Shown in pieces: positions 45,899 to 54,408 of a stretch of 64,000 bases of DNA. Made by a program: the position numbers and the translations under genes. The notes beneath the pieces were generated by a model. It saw nothing but the letters and a program-made list of their open reading frames with translations. It ran no database searches and was not told the DNA's origin. The stretch spans positions 682,001-746,000 of the forward strand of contig CAWIPO010000008.1 in the NCBI GenBank assembly GCA_963838095.1. The letters run 5' to 3'. How positions within the stretch are numbered: position 1 is the stretch's first letter; the number at the start of each line of letters is the position of its first letter. The stretch comes from CAWCGU01 sp963838095 (lineage in GTDB: Bacteria > Actinomycetota > Thermoleophilia > Solirubrobacterales > 70-9).

Positions 45899-47890
45899 TC
45901 AGTTGCCGACGCGGCGAGCGATTTCGGCCAGCACGCGCTCGGCGACCGCCTCGCCGGTGAAGCCGACCTCTTCGCGCAGCAACGCGGGCTTGCCGTGGGT
46001 GACGTAGCGGTCGGGAAGGCCGACGCGGATCACCCGGGCGCCGCCGTCCGCTCCCGCGTCTGAGAGCTGCTCGACGACCGCCGAGCCGAATCCGCCGGCG
46101 AGCACGTTCTCCTCGATCGTCACCAGCAGCTCGTGGTCGCTCGCCAGGCGCTCGACCAGCTTCGCGTCCAGCGGCTTCGCGAAGCGAGCGTCGGCGACCG
46201 TCGGGCTCAGGCCGTGCTCCGCGAGCAGCTCTGCGGCCCGGTTGGCGACCTGGACCCCGTAGCCGTAGCCGAGCAGTGCCACGCGCTCGCCCTGCTGCAG
46301 CACCTCCCCGGTCCCAACCGGGATCTCGAGGCCGCGGTCGGGAAGCGGGACGCCCTCGGCGGTGCCGCGCGGGAAGCGCAGCGCGATCGGCCCGTCGTCG
46401 TGGGCGAGTGCGGTGCGGATCATGTGCACGAGCATCGCCTCGTCGCGCGGCGCCATCAGGACGATGTTCGGAAGGCAGCGCAGGTAGGAGATGTCGAAGG
46501 CGCCGTGGTGGGTCGGGCCGTCGTCGCCGACCAGGCCCGCGCGGTCCATCGCGAAGACGACGTTCAGCTGCTGCAGGCAGACGTCGTGGACGATCTGGTC
46601 GAATCCGCGCTGCAGGAAGGTCGAGTAGATCGCCGCGACCGGCTTCGCGCCCTGGATCGCAAGCCCGGCCGCGAACAGCACCGCGTCCTGCTCGGCGATG
46701 CCGACGTCGTAGTACTGCCCGGGGAGCTCCTTGGCGAGCTTGTCGAGTCCCGTTCCGCCGGCCATCGCGGCGGTAATCCCGATCACGCGCCCGTCGCGCT
46801 TCGCCTCCTCGATCAGCGCGTCGGCGAAGATCGCCGTGTAGGCCTTCGGCGCGGGCGGGGGCGCGTGGGCACGGCGGCCCTCGACCATCTCCTCGCGCGT
46901 CAGCGGCGGCTTCGCCGACTTCTTCGGAGCCGGCCTGCGATCGACGATCGACCCCGGCTTCGCCGCGTGCCAGCTCTCCATTCCCTCGAGGCCGCCCTCC
47001 TCGGCCGGCGCGAACCCCTTGCCCTTGACGGTGTTGATGTGGACGACCACCGGGCGGTCTGCCTTGAGCGCGTCCCGCAGCGCGCTGCGCAGCGCGCCCA
47101 CGTCGTGCCCGTCGATCACCCCCATGTAGGCGAGGTCGAGCTCCTCGAACAGAAGACCGGGAGCGGCATAGGCCTTGATCGCCGACTTGATCTCGGGGCC
47201 CAGCTGCTCGATCCTGCGGCCGAGCCCGAGCGGAAGCTTGGTCAGCCGGCCCTCGACGTCCTCGCGCGCGTGGTAGAGGCGCGGGTTCAGGCGCACGCGC
47301 TGGAAGTAGTTCGAGAGCGCTCCGACGTTCGGGGAGATCGACATCCCGTTGTCGTTGAGGACGATCACGATCGGCGTCTCGAGCCCGCCGGCGTTGTGAA
47401 GCGCCTCGTAGGCGACGCCGCCCGTCAGCGCGCCGTCCCCGATCACCGCGACGACCTTCCCGTCCTCGCCGATCCCCTTGCGCATCGCCTCCTTCAGCCC
47501 GACCGCGTAGCCGATCGAGGTCGAGGCGTGGCCGGCTCCCATGATGTCGTGCTCGGACTCGAACACCGAGCAGAAGGGAGCGAGGCCGCCGTACTGGCGG
47601 ATCGTCGGAAGCTGCTCGCGGCGGCCGGTGAGGACCTTGTGGGGGTAGGCCTGATGGCCGACGTCCCAGAGGATCTTGTCTTTCGGCGACTCGAGCAGGC
47701 TGTGCAGGGCGACCGCCAGCTCGCAGGTGCCGAGGTTGGCCCCGAAGTGCCCGCCGATCTCGCCGATCACGTCGATGATCAGCTCCCTGACCTCCTGCGC
47801 GACGAGCTGCAGGTCGGCGTCGTCGAGGCTCTTGAGGTCGTCCGGGCTCTCGATCGATTCCAGCAGTCGCTTGTTCGTGTCCTCGCTCAT
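45899..47890 (-). CDS. dxs: 1-deoxy-D-xylulose-5-phosphate synthase
   Basis: Dxs makes DXP from pyruvate and glyceraldehyde 3-phosphate with thiamine diphosphate, the first step of the MEP isoprenoid pathway. The ThDP motif is VVAVIGDGALTGGVAYEALHNAG...NDNGMSIS. The catalytic His region HQAYPHKVLTGRR and the pyrimidine-domain DRAGLVGDDGPTHHGAFDISYLRC are present. In GIAEQDAVLFAAG the usual His of AEQHAV is Asp (codon GAC at 46685-46687). 663 residues. The start overlaps the ispA stop (ATGA); ispA uses the downstream products. Confidence 0.95.
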   Translation of the reverse strand: MSEDTNKRLLESIESPDDLKSLDDADLQLVAQEVRELIIDVIGEIGGHFGANLGTCELAVALHSLLESPKDKILWDVGHQAYPHKVLTGRREQLPTIRQYGGLAPFCSVFESEHDIMGAGHASTSIGYAVGLKEAMRKGIGEDGKVVAVIGDGALTGGVAYEALHNAGGLETPIVIVLNDNGMSISPNVGALSNYFQRVRLNPRLYHAREDVEGRLTKLPLGLGRRIEQLGPEIKSAIKAYAAPGLLFEELDLAYMGVIDGHDVGALRSALRDALKADRPVVVHINTVKGKGFAPAEEGGLEGMESWHAAKPGSIVDRRPAPKKSAKPPLTREEMVEGRRAHAPPPAPKAYTAIFADALIEEAKRDGRVIGITAAMAGGTGLDKLAKELPGQYYDVGIAEQDAVLFAAGLAIQGAKPVAAIYSTFLQRGFDQIVHDVCLQQLNVVFAMDRAGLVGDDGPTHHGAFDISYLRCLPNIVLMAPRDEAMLVHMIRTALAHDDGPIALRFPRGTAEGVPLPDRGLEIPVGTGEVLQQGERVALLGYGYGVQVANRAAELLAEHGLSPTVADARFAKPLDAKLVERLASDHELLVTIEENVLAGGFGSAVVEQLSDAGADGGARVIRVGLPDRYVTHGKPALLREEVGFTGEAVAERVLAEIARRVGN

Positions 47891-48760
47891 CTCTGGCGGG
47901 TGTGGATGAAGTCGGTGATCAATTCCAAGTCGTGGGTCTCGCCGGCAGCGTCGGCAAGCGCGGCCCGGGTGCTCGCGTGCGACTCCGCCGCGAGCTCGCG
48001 TGCGCGCTCGAGTCCGAAGAGGCTGACGTAGGTGAGCTTGCCATGTCGCTCGTCCGAGCCCCGCGGCTTGCCGAGCTCGTCGGTGCTGCCGGTGACGTCG
48101 AGAATGTCATCGACGATCTGGAACAGCACACCGAGCTCATCGGCGAAGCGGCGGTAGGGAATTGTGGCATCTTCGTCCAGGCTCGCCAGGCGGAGGGCGA
48201 CGCCGACGCTGGCGGCGATCAGGCGTCCTGTCTTCATTTCATGCAGGCTGCGAAGGCCATCGGCGTCGAGGCTCGGCTCGGTGACGTCGACGTACTGGCC
48301 GCCAACCATCCCGGAGACGCCGGTCGCGGTTGCGAGCTCGCGCAGCGCCGCGAGCACGAGCTCGGGCGGGCCCTGCTGGCGCTCCGCGAACAGCCGGATG
48401 GCCTCGGCGAAGAGGCCATCGCCGGCGAGGATGGCGACGTTCTCGCCGTAGACGACGTGCGACGTCGGGCGGCCACGGCGCAGCTCGTCGTCGTCCATCG
48501 CCGGCAGGTCGTCGTGAATCAGCGAGTAGGTGTGGATGAGCTCGATCGCGGCGGCCGCCGGGCAGCAGGGCTTCGGGGTCGCTGCCGGTGGCGCGGGCGG
48601 TCGCGAGCGTCAGCACGGGCCGGATCCGCTTCCCCCCCGCGAGAAGGGAGTAGCGCATCGCCTCCTCCAGCCCGGCGGTGGCCGGCGTCTGCGAGAAACG
48701 CAGGCCCCCGAGATAGTCCTCGATCAGCCGCGCGAGATCGTCGGGATACTCAGAGGCCAC
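47887..48760 (-). pseudogene. ispA: Polyprenyl diphosphate synthase (IspA type), frameshifted
   Basis: IspA-type enzymes join isopentenyl units to make geranyl, farnesyl or longer diphosphates. The first frame (from GTG 48760) reads YLGGLRFSQTPATAGLEEAM, then RYSLLAGGKRIRPVLTLATA. The second frame gives AAAAIELIHTYSLIHDDLPAMDDDE, with the first Asp-rich motif, and later ELGVLFQIVDDILDVTGS with the second. The two join if one base is removed in the CCCGG run at about 48558-48563, giving ...LLPAAAAIELIHT. Since dxs and ispA are coupled and isoprenoids are essential, a base error is more likely than a real knockout, unless a paralogue exists elsewhere. Confidence 0.85.
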
Positions 48761-48950
48761 CGTCGGCCTGATCGCCCGCCGACAGCTCGCGAAGCTGTGC
48801 TTCCAACACCGAGCCACCCTCGGTTGCGAGATCGGCTGCCTCTCTCGCCAGGCTCTCGGCCTCCTCGTCGCCGAGATCATCGGCGCTCAGCCGTTCGCTC
48901 AGCTCGCGCAGGCGGGAGGCGATCCGCTGCAGCTCTCCCGCGCCGCTCAC
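48750..48950 (-). CDS. Small acidic protein, possibly exonuclease VII small subunit
   Basis: A 66-residue helical protein (GELQRIASRLRELSERLSA, EEAESLAREAADLATEGGSVLEAQLREL). Length, helix content and the place just upstream of ispA match XseB, the exonuclease VII small subunit, but the usual ALYERG-like segment is weak and no xseA is adjacent. The GTG start overlaps the nusB stop (GTGA), and its own stop overlaps the ispA start region by 11 bases. Confidence 0.55.
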   Translation of the reverse strand: MSGAGELQRIASRLRELSERLSADDLGDEEAESLAREAADLATEGGSVLEAQLRELSAGDQADGGL

Positions 48951-49330
48951 CGCTCGTCCTCGCTCCCAGCGCGCGCGGCTGCTCCGAGCACGCCGTTGAC
49001 GAACCCGGGCGCGTCGGCGCCGCAGTACTGCTTGGCGAGCCCGACCGCCTCGTCCAGAGCCACTTCGTCGGGAATGTCGTCTCGGTGCTGCATCTCGTAC
49101 ATCGCAAGGCGCATGATGCTCCTCTCGAGCGGCGCGACGCGGTCAAGGGTCCAATCGTGCAAGAGATCGGCGAGCTGCGCGTCGAGCTGGTCGCGCTGCG
49201 CCTCGGTTCCCTCCGCGAGCTCGCGCGTGAACGGCTTCGCGCCCTGGAGCAGCTCGGAGAGGGGCTGGCCCGTGACCTCGTGCTGGTAGAGGGCGAAGAC
49301 GGCGTCGCGTCGCTGGTCTGAGCGGCGCAT
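48947..49330 (-). CDS. nusB: Transcription antitermination factor NusB
   Basis: NusB binds boxA RNA with NusE (S10) in rRNA antitermination. The 127 residues show the helical family pattern: RRDAVFALYQHEVTGQPLSEL, DRVAPLERSIMRLAMYEMQHRDDIPDEVALDEAVGLAKQYCGADAPGFVNGVLG. The latter matches the family signature. It lies 30 bases downstream of efp, the usual order in actinobacteria. Confidence 0.93.
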   Translation of the reverse strand: MRRSDQRRDAVFALYQHEVTGQPLSELLQGAKPFTRELAEGTEAQRDQLDAQLADLLHDWTLDRVAPLERSIMRLAMYEMQHRDDIPDEVALDEAVGLAKQYCGADAPGFVNGVLGAAARAGSEDER

Positions 49331-49360
49331 CGTCTGCTGGTCCTCGCCGCCCGCCCCGCG

Positions 49361-49921
49361 CTAGGCGCGCGAGACGTACTCGCCCGAGCGAGTGTCGACC
49401 CGCACCAGCTCGCCCTCGTTGATGAACAGCGGCACCTCGACGGTCACGCCCGTCTCCAGAGTCGCGGGCTTCGTCGCGCCCCCCGACACGGTGTCGCCCT
49501 TCACTCCCGGGTCGGTCTTGGTGACCGCGAGGTCGACGGCGCTCGCAACCTGCACGTCCGCGGGCCGCTCGTCGACGTAGAGCACGTCGACCTCGTCGTT
49601 CGGGCGCACCCACCTCATGGCGTGCTTGACGAGCTCGGTGGACAGCTCGGTCTGCTCATAGGTGGAGTTGTCCATGAACACCGCGGCCGAGCCCGAGTCG
49701 TAGAGGTACTGCATCTTGTGCGTCTCGGTTCGCACGGGGCGGAACTTCTCCCCGGCGCGGAAGGTCTTGTCGAGCACGCTCCCGTCCTCGAACTTGCGCA
49801 GCCTCGTGCGGACAAAGGCGCCACCCTTGCCGGGCTTCACGTGCTGAAAATCGAGGATCTTGTAGATCGTCCCATCGACCTCGATGTGGGTTCCGTTCTT
49901 GAACTGGTTGGTGCTGATCAC
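49361..49921 (-). CDS. efp: Elongation factor P
   Basis: EF-P rescues ribosomes stalled at consecutive prolines. Domain I opens MISTNQFKNGTHIEVDGTIYKI, with the loop tip Lys32 in HVKPGKGGAFVRTRLR; domains II-III include MQYLYDSG and the C-terminal GELVRVDTRSGEYVSRA. 186 residues is standard. No modification genes for Lys32 are seen in the window. In related genomes efp follows the aro-pepQ genes; here a 5.7-kb accessory block lies between. Confidence 0.96.
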   Translation of the reverse strand: MISTNQFKNGTHIEVDGTIYKILDFQHVKPGKGGAFVRTRLRKFEDGSVLDKTFRAGEKFRPVRTETHKMQYLYDSGSAAVFMDNSTYEQTELSTELVKHAMRWVRPNDEVDVLYVDERPADVQVASAVDLAVTKTDPGVKGDTVSGGATKPATLETGVTVEVPLFINEGELVRVDTRSGEYVSRA

Positions 49922-49965
49922 GGCTGGTCAGGGTAGCGAGGGGCTGCGTGTGATCGAATCACTAC

Positions 49966-51060
49966 GTGACCGTCCGTGGACCAACCGCCCGGGCTATCGG
50001 AGGGCCCGCCGCCGTTGTCGCCATTCTGATCGGGCTCTCTGTACTGCGCTTCGTGTTCCCGGACGCTCGCGGAATCATGCTGTTCGCGAGCGTGCCGATC
50101 GTGCTGCTCGGGATCATGCTCGGGTTCCGGGCCGGTCTGCTCGCAGCGCTCTACGCCGCGGTGGTCGCTGCAGTCTGGGCGGCGACGAGCGGCAACGCCG
50201 GCGCTGGTCAATCCGTCGGCGAGCCCCTGATCTTCTTCCTGCTCGGCGGGCTCAGCGGCTACTTCGCCAAGGGAGTGCTGGGCGACTTCGACCTCGGCCC
50301 TGCCAGGACATGCTCGCAGTTGCGACGCGCGCTTTCGCGCGAACAGGTTGGGCTCTATTACCAGCCGATCGTGCGTCCCAACGGGGAGTTGCTCGCGGTC
50401 GAGGCGCTGGCGCGATGGCACGATCCCAGCCGGGGCATCATCGCTCCCCTCGAGTTCATCCCCGCAGCTGAGCGCGACGAGCGCACGATTTGGGAATTCA
50501 CGAGGCACACCGTCCGGTCGGCCGTCCGAGATGCCCAAGAGCTCGGGGACCCCGTGGTGGTGGCGGTCAACCTCTCGCCCGTGGCCCTCCGACGTCGGGA
50601 GCTTCCGGATGTGATCGGTGAGATCCTCGGCGAGAGCAATCTGCCCGCCAGTCGGCTGGCCGTGGAGGTCACCGAGACCGAGATCTCCCGGTGGGATGAA
50701 TCGTTGATTGTCAAGGCCCTCGAGGGTCTTCGGCAACTTGACCTGAAGATGGTGGCGATCGACGACTTTGGCATCGGACACTCGTCCCTGGCGAGACTGG
50801 CGCGTTTGCCGGTCGACACCGTCAAGATCGATCGCACGCTGATCGCGGATAGCGCGCGCCCAAAGACCGGGGCCGTCATCGAGGGGATTGTCCACCTCGC
50901 TCACTCGGTCGGCTTGACGGTGATCGCCGAGGGCGCCGAGGATGCCAAGACGTGGGAATGGCTGATTCAGGTTCACTGCGATGCCCTACAGGGCTTCAAC
51001 CTCAGCCGGCCGATGCCCGCGGAACAGCTCGCGGGCTGGCTCGAGGCTCACAAGGTCTAG
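49966..51060 (+). CDS. Membrane-bound EAL-domain c-di-GMP phosphodiesterase
   Basis: The N terminus has about four membrane helices (13-33, 37-56, 57-75, 87-103). The EAL domain follows (about 118-364): YYQPIVRPNGELLAVEALARW with EAL at 146-148, VEVTETEISRW, MVAIDDFGIGHSSLARL, VKIDRTLI, VIAEGAED, and QGFNLSRPMP. Residues for metal binding and catalysis look intact, so hydrolysis of c-di-GMP to pGpG is likely. Together with the GGDEF protein at 42.5 kb this gives the window both sides of c-di-GMP turnover. GTG start. Confidence 0.88.
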   Translation: MTVRGPTARAIGGPAAVVAILIGLSVLRFVFPDARGIMLFASVPIVLLGIMLGFRAGLLAALYAAVVAAVWAATSGNAGAGQSVGEPLIFFLLGGLSGYFAKGVLGDFDLGPARTCSQLRRALSREQVGLYYQPIVRPNGELLAVEALARWHDPSRGIIAPLEFIPAAERDERTIWEFTRHTVRSAVRDAQELGDPVVVAVNLSPVALRRRELPDVIGEILGESNLPASRLAVEVTETEISRWDESLIVKALEGLRQLDLKMVAIDDFGIGHSSLARLARLPVDTVKIDRTLIADSARPKTGAVIEGIVHLAHSVGLTVIAEGAEDAKTWEWLIQVHCDALQGFNLSRPMPAEQLAGWLEAHKV

Positions 51061-51080
51061 GCTTGCGGGAAGGGGGCTGA

Positions 51081-52940
51081 GTGGCGAAACAGAGAGCAGA
51101 AAAGGCGGCGTTTCGGTTCGGACCGGCCGCCCGATGGCTGGCTCCGATTGGATTCGTACTCTGCGCGGCCCTCCCCTCGACGCTGGGTGACGGCGTCGCG
51201 ACCGCTCAGGGTCCCGGCACGGTAAGCGAGGGCCCGAACGTCGTCGTGATCATGACCGACGACCAGACGATGGGCGCGGTTCAGCACATGCCCCAGGTGC
51301 AGAGCAGGATCGCCCAGCAGGGGGTGCGGTTCACGCAGAGCTTCGTCAACCTGCCGCTCTGCTGCCCGTCCCGCACCACCTTCCTCACCGGACAGTACGC
51401 GCACAACCACGGGGTACTCGACAACAATCCGCCTGACGGGGGGTTCGAAGCCTTCGAGCCCACGTTCGGCACCAACAGCCTCCCGGTGTGGCTTCAGGCT
51501 GCTGGCTACCGGACGGCACTGGTCGGCAAGTACCTGAACGGATACGGCGACTCGGATCCGCAATACCTTCCCTCCGGCTGGAACGAGTGGTACGCGGCCG
51601 TGGGCGACGTCCAAAGCGCCTACGACTACACGCTGAACGAGAACGGCACCCTCGTCGGCTACGGCAACAGCGAGCAGGACTACAAGCAGGACGTTTTCAC
51701 CCGCCACGCCGTTTCGATCGTGGAGCGGGAAGCCCCCTCCGATCAGCCGTTCTTCCTCTGGGTCGCGTACACGGCGCCGCACAGCGGCGGACCGAACCCG
51801 AACCCCCAGCCTCCATCTGATTGCGCTCTAGCTCCGAAGCCGGCGCCCCGTCACGCCACCGCGTTCGATGCGGAGCCGCTTCCGCAACCCCCGAACTTCA
51901 ACGAGGCCGACGTCTCCGACAAGCCACCGACCATCGCCGCCCTGCCGAGCCTGACCCAGGCCGAGATCGATGCGCTGACGCGTCGCTTCCGCTGCCGACT
52001 GGAGTCGCTGCTGTCGGTGGACGAGGGAGTTGGGCAGATCCTCGATGCGATCGAGGCCGAGGGTGAGCTCGAGGACACGCTGGTCATCTTCACCTCCGAC
52101 AACGGCTTCTTCCAGGGCGAGCACCGGCTCGAGGGAGGAAAGACGCGACATTACGACGCGGCAAGCCGGATGCCGCTGCTGATAGCAGGGCCAGACGTGC
52201 TCTCGGGGGCGACGGTCGACGATCCGGTCCTCAACGCCGACCTCGCGCCGACGATCACCGCTGCCACCGGGGCGGTGCCAGGGGTCGAGCCTGACGGGCT
52301 CTCCTTGCTTCCGCTGGCCGGCGGCGCGATCAGCGGTTACCACCGCGACCTCGTCGTCGAGGCAAAGCGCTATTCGGCGCTCAGGACCGACCGCTTCGTG
52401 TACGTCGAGCACACCGACGGCGAGGACGGCGGATTCGTCGAGCTCTACGACCTGATCGCCGATCCGTCCCAGCTCGAGAACCTTGCCGACGACCCCGCCT
52501 ACGCCGACGTCCGGACGGAGCTCTCCGAGCGCCTCGCGGTGATGCAGAGCTGCTCGGGCACCTCGTGCCATCCCGGATTCCCTCCGCCTCCCGACCCCCA
52601 GCCGTCCCCTGACCCGTCGCAGCCGCCGCAGGAGCCTGAGTCGCCGGGCACGATCGTGGAGACCGACACCCTCGCGCCGCGAACCTCGATCACCAAAGGC
52701 CCGGCCAAGTCGATCACCCGGCCGCGGGTCCGGTTCGTGTTCCGGGCCAACGAGCCCGGGGGCACCTTCCTCTGCAGGCTCGACAGCCGCCGCTGGCGCC
52801 CCTGCGAGTCGCCCGCGACCTACCGCGGCCTCGACCCCGGCCGACACAGCTTCCGAGTCTTCGCGATCGACGCCGCCGGCAACCAGGATCCGCGTCCGGC
52901 GCTCCATCGTTTCGTGGTTCGGCTGGGCCGGGACAACTGA
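51081..52940 (+). CDS. Secreted type I sulfatase with C-terminal Ig-like domain
   Basis: An exported arylsulfatase-type enzyme: N-terminal signal peptide (about 19-42), then the metal-binding VVVIMTDDQTMG (D60, D61). The formylglycine motif C94-x-P-S-R is seen in LPLCCPSRTTFLTGQYAHNHG. VIFTSDNGFFQGEHRLEGGKT is the C-terminal active-site part. A Pro-rich linker (about 510-532) joins a last domain (about 545-615) of the FLCRLDSRRWRPCESPATY type, a pattern common in Thermoleophilia secreted proteins. Substrate unknown; a maturase was not found in the window. Confidence 0.9.
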   Translation: MAKQRAEKAAFRFGPAARWLAPIGFVLCAALPSTLGDGVATAQGPGTVSEGPNVVVIMTDDQTMGAVQHMPQVQSRIAQQGVRFTQSFVNLPLCCPSRTTFLTGQYAHNHGVLDNNPPDGGFEAFEPTFGTNSLPVWLQAAGYRTALVGKYLNGYGDSDPQYLPSGWNEWYAAVGDVQSAYDYTLNENGTLVGYGNSEQDYKQDVFTRHAVSIVEREAPSDQPFFLWVAYTAPHSGGPNPNPQPPSDCALAPKPAPRHATAFDAEPLPQPPNFNEADVSDKPPTIAALPSLTQAEIDALTRRFRCRLESLLSVDEGVGQILDAIEAEGELEDTLVIFTSDNGFFQGEHRLEGGKTRHYDAASRMPLLIAGPDVLSGATVDDPVLNADLAPTITAATGAVPGVEPDGLSLLPLAGGAISGYHRDLVVEAKRYSALRTDRFVYVEHTDGEDGGFVELYDLIADPSQLENLADDPAYADVRTELSERLAVMQSCSGTSCHPGFPPPPDPQPSPDPSQPPQEPESPGTIVETDTLAPRTSITKGPAKSITRPRVRFVFRANEPGGTFLCRLDSRRWRPCESPATYRGLDPGRHSFRVFAIDAAGNQDPRPALHRFVVRLGRDN

Positions 52941-52981
52941 CCTCCCCCCGATCTGATCGGCCCGTCGGCGCGCTACCCTCG

Positions 52982-53341
52982 ATGCCGATGAGCACCCGCT
53001 CGGGCGCAAGATCGTTCGAATCGGTCCGTCATCAGCTGCGGCCGCTGTTCGATCGCATCGTGATCAAGGAGCTCGACTCCGATCGCGTCCGGCGATCGGG
53101 CCTGGTTGTTCCACCGGGCAGCCACGATCCGCCGCCGCAACAGGGAATCGTGCTCGCGGTCGGCCCCGGGCTGGACTGGTGGGAGCACGTCGGCGTCTCG
53201 ATGCCGGTGCAGCCAGGCGACCACGTCGTCTTTCCCGCCTCGGCCGGCGTCTGGGTCGAGGTTGACGAGGAGCGGCTGCTGGTCTGCGCCGTGACCGACC
53301 TCCTCGGCGTGCTCGAGACCGCCAAGGCCCCGCCCGAATAG
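52982..53341 (+). CDS. GroES-like co-chaperonin protein, stand-alone
   Basis: A 119-residue protein with the GroES fold: LRPLFDRIVIKELDSD, RRSGLVVPPGSHDPPPQQGIVLAVGPGLDWW and VQPGDHVVFPASAG. The mobile loop and C terminus differ from canonical GroES, and no groEL is adjacent. It may be a divergent second GroES or a related structural protein. A TACCCT box lies 8 bases before the ATG at 52988, which may be the true, leaderless start instead of ATG 52982. Confidence 0.78.
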   Translation: MPMSTRSGARSFESVRHQLRPLFDRIVIKELDSDRVRRSGLVVPPGSHDPPPQQGIVLAVGPGLDWWEHVGVSMPVQPGDHVVFPASAGVWVEVDEERLLVCAVTDLLGVLETAKAPPE

Positions 53342-53353
53342 CGGGCTTGCGAG

Positions 53354-54265
53354 CTACACGGCGAGCAGCGAGAGCAGATCGGCGTGAAGCGCCGCCCGGT
53401 TGCGATGCAGCTCTCGCCAAGTCACCCGGATCACGCGCCAGCCGGCGGCGGCAAGGATGCGGTCGCGAACGCGGTCTGACTCGAAGCGCTCGGGGGTCGC
53501 GTGCCAGCGGCGGCTGTCGAGCTCGACGATCAGGCGTTGCTCTCGCCACACGGCGTCGCACTCGAACCAGCGTGCGCCGACGTTTATCCACGTGTTCGTC
53601 CTGGGGGGCGGGAGGCTTACGGCAGCGATAAAGGAGAGGAAGGCTTCCTCCAGGTCGCTACGCGTAACGCTCTCGCCGAGGCGCTGATCGGCGAGGATCG
53701 CCTTAATCGTCGCCGTGCCCCTGCGGCGCGGGTAGCGCTCGAGCAGCTTGGGGAGCGAGAGGCGGTCATAGAGGCGCTTTTCCTCGATTTCGTTGATCGC
53801 CTTCTCCACCTGGCGGCGCGGAAGTACGGCGGCGAGGTCGAGGATCGTGCGGGGGATCGTGGTGACGGGGATCCCGTCCTCGGTCGTGACCTCGTCGAAC
53901 GGCAGCACCGAGCGATGGAAGACGACGCCCTTGCGGGGGCGGCGCTGGTTCGGCGATGTCACCTCGAGCAGCGAGTCCGCGCGGATCTGATGCAGGGCGG
54001 CCGCGGCCCGGTGGCTGAGTGCGGCTCCCGGGCCGCCGCTGAGCGCCGCCGCCATCCAGCGACCTTCGCGCGAGAGCGTGCGGTGGCCGACCGCGTAGAC
54101 GCCGGGCCAGACGATGTGCAGGTGCCCGGCTTTCAGCAAGCGGCCGATCGCGCTCGTGCTGACACCGAGCTCGATCAGCTGCCACCGCGCCACGACCCCG
54201 TGCTGGCGCGCTGCAAGCGGAGAAATCAGGCGTCCCCAACGACGAAACTGATTTTCGACCCGCAT
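53354..54265 (-). CDS. AbiEi-type winged HTH + DUF559 endonuclease-like protein
   Basis: From ATG 54265 the protein has 303 residues. The N-terminal third (LAARQHGVVARWQLIELGVSTSAIGRLLKAGHL) matches the winged HTH of AbiEi antitoxins from type IV toxin-antitoxin systems. The C terminus (about 215-303) looks like DUF559, a Vsr/PD-(D/E)XK-like nuclease fold: WFECDAVWREQRLIVELDSRRWHATPERFESDRVRDRILAAAGWRVIRVTW. No AbiEii toxin gene is adjacent. Such orphans are numerous in this bacterial group, so defence, regulation or mobile-element upkeep are all possible. Confidence 0.8.
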   Translation of the reverse strand: MRVENQFRRWGRLISPLAARQHGVVARWQLIELGVSTSAIGRLLKAGHLHIVWPGVYAVGHRTLSREGRWMAAALSGGPGAALSHRAAAALHQIRADSLLEVTSPNQRRPRKGVVFHRSVLPFDEVTTEDGIPVTTIPRTILDLAAVLPRRQVEKAINEIEEKRLYDRLSLPKLLERYPRRRGTATIKAILADQRLGESVTRSDLEEAFLSFIAAVSLPPPRTNTWINVGARWFECDAVWREQRLIVELDSRRWHATPERFESDRVRDRILAAAGWRVIRVTWRELHRNRAALHADLLSLLAV

Positions 54266-54408
54266 AGCGAGTTCAAAATCACTTTCGTCCTCGGACACGC
54301 TACGAAGAAGCCCGAAACGCCCGATCCTGCCCCCAAACCTCTCCCTCGGTGCTCCAAACGCCTGCCTCGCCGAACGCACGGAGAGACACAAACGCCCCTC
54401 TTGCAAGG

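Noticed and set aside
46133..48031. 632-codon plus-strand frame opposite dxs
   Set aside because: Antisense shadow of dxs.
47887..48498. Separate short polyprenyl synthase starting at the MDDDELRRG codon
   Set aside because: It would lack most of the first Asp-rich motif and the preceding helices, which are present one frame away; a frameshifted single gene fits better.
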